Assembly: GCA_018672815.1 (NCBI GenBank)
Contig: JABHDX010000090.1
Location: 36,349-100,348 of the forward strand
Length of the DNA stretch: 64,000 nucleotides
DNA from: Gammaproteobacteria bacterium
GTDB lineage: Bacteria; Pseudomonadota; Gammaproteobacteria; UBA11654
Reading direction: 5' to 3'
Part shown: one piece after another, positions 62,908 to 64,000 of the stretch
Layout of the letters: the number at the start of each line of letters is the position of its first letter
Position numbering within the stretch: position 1 is the first letter of the stretch
Notes under the pieces: model-generated
Told to the model about the DNA's origin: nothing
What the model saw: only the letters and a program-made list of their open reading frames with translations
Database searches by the model: none
Translations under genes and position numbers: made by a program

Positions 62908-63801
62908 CTATTTGCCTTTTTTTGATTTTAATTTATTGTTTAAATAATTCACTACAGCCACAGCATCTTTATCTCCCATATTACCCTTTTCAATAGCTTC
63001 AGAATAACTTCTCAATGTGGATGCTGTTGTCGGTAAATCAAGATCTAAGGTTTGTGCTGTAGCCAATATAGAATTTATATCTTTTTCCATGCTTTTCATA
63101 TCAAAAGCCACAGGAAGATCAACTCCTAAAATGGTGGGTATTTTCATAGATAGCACTGCTAATGCTGCAGAACTATCAGCAATAGCATCAAGCATTAAAT
63201 CTTCATCCAACCCCCCTGATGCTCCTAAACTGATTGCTTCTGCAAGGGACTGCCAGTAAACCGCTAAAGGTAAATTTACAACAAGCTTTAATAAAGCACC
63301 AGAACCAACATCACCAGCATGGATAATTCTTCTAGAGAGAATTTCTAACAATGGTCTTACCCGCTCAATCACTGCAGCTTCCCCACCACAGAAAAACATT
63401 AATTTGCCTTCGGCGGCAGGAGCAACTGTCCCAGATACAGGGGCATCTATGAAATCAGCTCCTTGCTTAATGGCTGCGTTGGAGAGTATTTTTACTGTTT
63501 CAACTTGCAAAGTACTCATATCGATAAATATTTTTCCTTCTACATTAGTACTTAGCAAACCTTTGTCATCAAAAAAAACAGATTGTATGGCTTTATCATT
63601 GCTGAGCATGGTGAAAATAAATTCGGAAGAATCACATGCCTCTTGTGGAGTTGATGCTAAATGAGCACCGTCATCAACCAAAGCGATGGTCTTTTTTGCA
63701 TTACGATTATATACAGTAAGCTGATGACCTGCTTGTAGAAATAAAGGAGCCATCACTATACCCATTTTACCCAAGCCAAGAAAGCTAATTGTTTTTTTCA
63801 T
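62908..63801 (-). CDS. 3-hydroxyisobutyrate dehydrogenase-family enzyme
   Basis: 297-residue NAD(P)-dependent beta-hydroxyacid dehydrogenase. Seen: Rossmann motif FLGLGKMGIVMAP, the substrate motif DAPVSGTVAPAAEG, and the catalytic lysine in GALLKLVVN. Close relatives are MmsB, tartronate semialdehyde reductase and imine reductases, so the exact substrate is unclear. It is 3 nt from the CocE gene and 15 nt from the RidA-like gene. Confidence 0.88.
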   Translation of the reverse strand: MKKTISFLGLGKMGIVMAPLFLQAGHQLTVYNRNAKKTIALVDDGAHLASTPQEACDSSEFIFTMLSNDKAIQSVFFDDKGLLSTNVEGKIFIDMSTLQVETVKILSNAAIKQGADFIDAPVSGTVAPAAEGKLMFFCGGEAAVIERVRPLLEILSRRIIHAGDVGSGALLKLVVNLPLAVYWQSLAEAISLGASGGLDEDLMLDAIADSSAALAVLSMKIPTILGVDLPVAFDMKSMEKDINSILATAQTLDLDLPTTASTLRSYSEAIEKGNMGDKDAVAVVNYLNNKLKSKKGK

Positions 63802-63816
63802 GATAATTTAAAAGTA

Positions 63817-64000
63817 TTAATTACTATCTGGCACATAAGCTATCAAATCCAATGAAGTATTAGCTCCTTCAATGCCTAATGAATGATTCAATCCAATTGT
63901 GGTTGATGCAGGTTTATCATCAGGAAAATAACTTGCCCAAGCTTCTATAGATTCAGCAAACCACTGCAGATCGTTATGAAAACACGCACGTCTTACAATA
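63817..64000 (-). CDS. RidA/YjgF-family protein, C-terminal part
   Basis: The last 60 codons of a gene whose start lies beyond the window. The reading frame gives a stretch ending ASTTIGLNHSLG then LDLIAYVPDSN, matching the second half of RidA-family proteins (F-P-D-x-x-P-A-x-T-T-x-G ... I-A-Y-V-P). RidA proteins hydrolyse reactive enamine/imine intermediates. First in the transcription direction of the visible four-gene minus-strand set. Confidence 0.7.
   Translation of the reverse strand, partial: IVRRACFHNDLQWFAESIEAWASYFPDDKPASTTIGLNHSLGIEGANTSLDLIAYVPDSN

Overview
The window is a compact, AT-rich stretch of a free-living proteobacterial chromosome, most likely an oligotrophic marine gammaproteobacterium. 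I base this on the low GC, very short intergenic gaps, many 4-nt gene overlaps, a TonB receptor, exported flavoenzymes and Pit/PhoX phosphate genes. The exact clade cannot be fixed from the sequence alone. There are no transposases, integrases, phage genes or CRISPR arrays, and no gene-free stretch exceeds 300 bases. The largest gaps are 31889-32149 and 44299-44489, and both carry regulatory signals.

Region 1 (1-14.2 kb): the end of leuC plus leuD, a Tat-exported PhoX phosphatase, an HMG-CoA lyase, and a phosphate block (porin, Pit transporter, DUF47 partner). Upstream on the same strand are a c-type cytochrome and a four-gene set: DUF1838 protein, a chelatase-fold-like lipoprotein, an FAD oxidoreductase and a double alpha/beta hydrolase. 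Region 2 (14.2-26.4 kb) is mostly central metabolism. A six-gene minus-strand operon runs omega-aminotransferase - mmsA - ald - moaA - acyl-CoA ligase - fdhD and diverges from an XRE-cupin regulator; it is a plausible beta-alanine assimilation unit carrying molybdenum-cofactor genes. It is followed by moaB, gloB, tRNA-Arg(ACG), queD and an MFS transporter.

Region 3 (26.4-60.5 kb) is a catabolic island. It holds a TonB receptor, two Tat-type FAD oxidases, a UbiD-family decarboxylase, two fumarate-reductase-like flavoproteins, a cupin, metallo-beta-lactamase-fold hydrolases, a cytochrome c, two DUF1838 proteins, a CMD/AhpD-like protein, a MetF homologue, acetoacetyl-CoA synthetase, a fused type III CoA-transferase, an acyl-CoA dehydrogenase, a MelB-type symporter and an amidohydrolase. 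The main finding is that six intergenic regions in this island share one palindromic operator, close to TATTTATCATWTGATWAATA. There are eight copies, some perfect, placed at the heads of divergent operons and in two cases covering the -35/spacer of a visible promoter. The island is therefore very likely one regulon under one repressor that is not encoded here. The substrate is unknown; the enzymes suggest uptake, periplasmic oxidation, decarboxylation, CoA transfer and beta-oxidation of a complex organic acid, perhaps with C1 transfer to folate.

Inside the island is a copper nitrite reductase gene (nirK) with all copper ligands and an FNR-type box, but an in-frame TAA just after the signal peptide: a very recent pseudogene or a sequence error. 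Region 4 (60.5-64 kb) is a minus-strand set of Asp/Glu-racemase-like protein, CocE/NonD hydrolase, 3-hydroxyisobutyrate-dehydrogenase-like enzyme and the end of a RidA-family protein.
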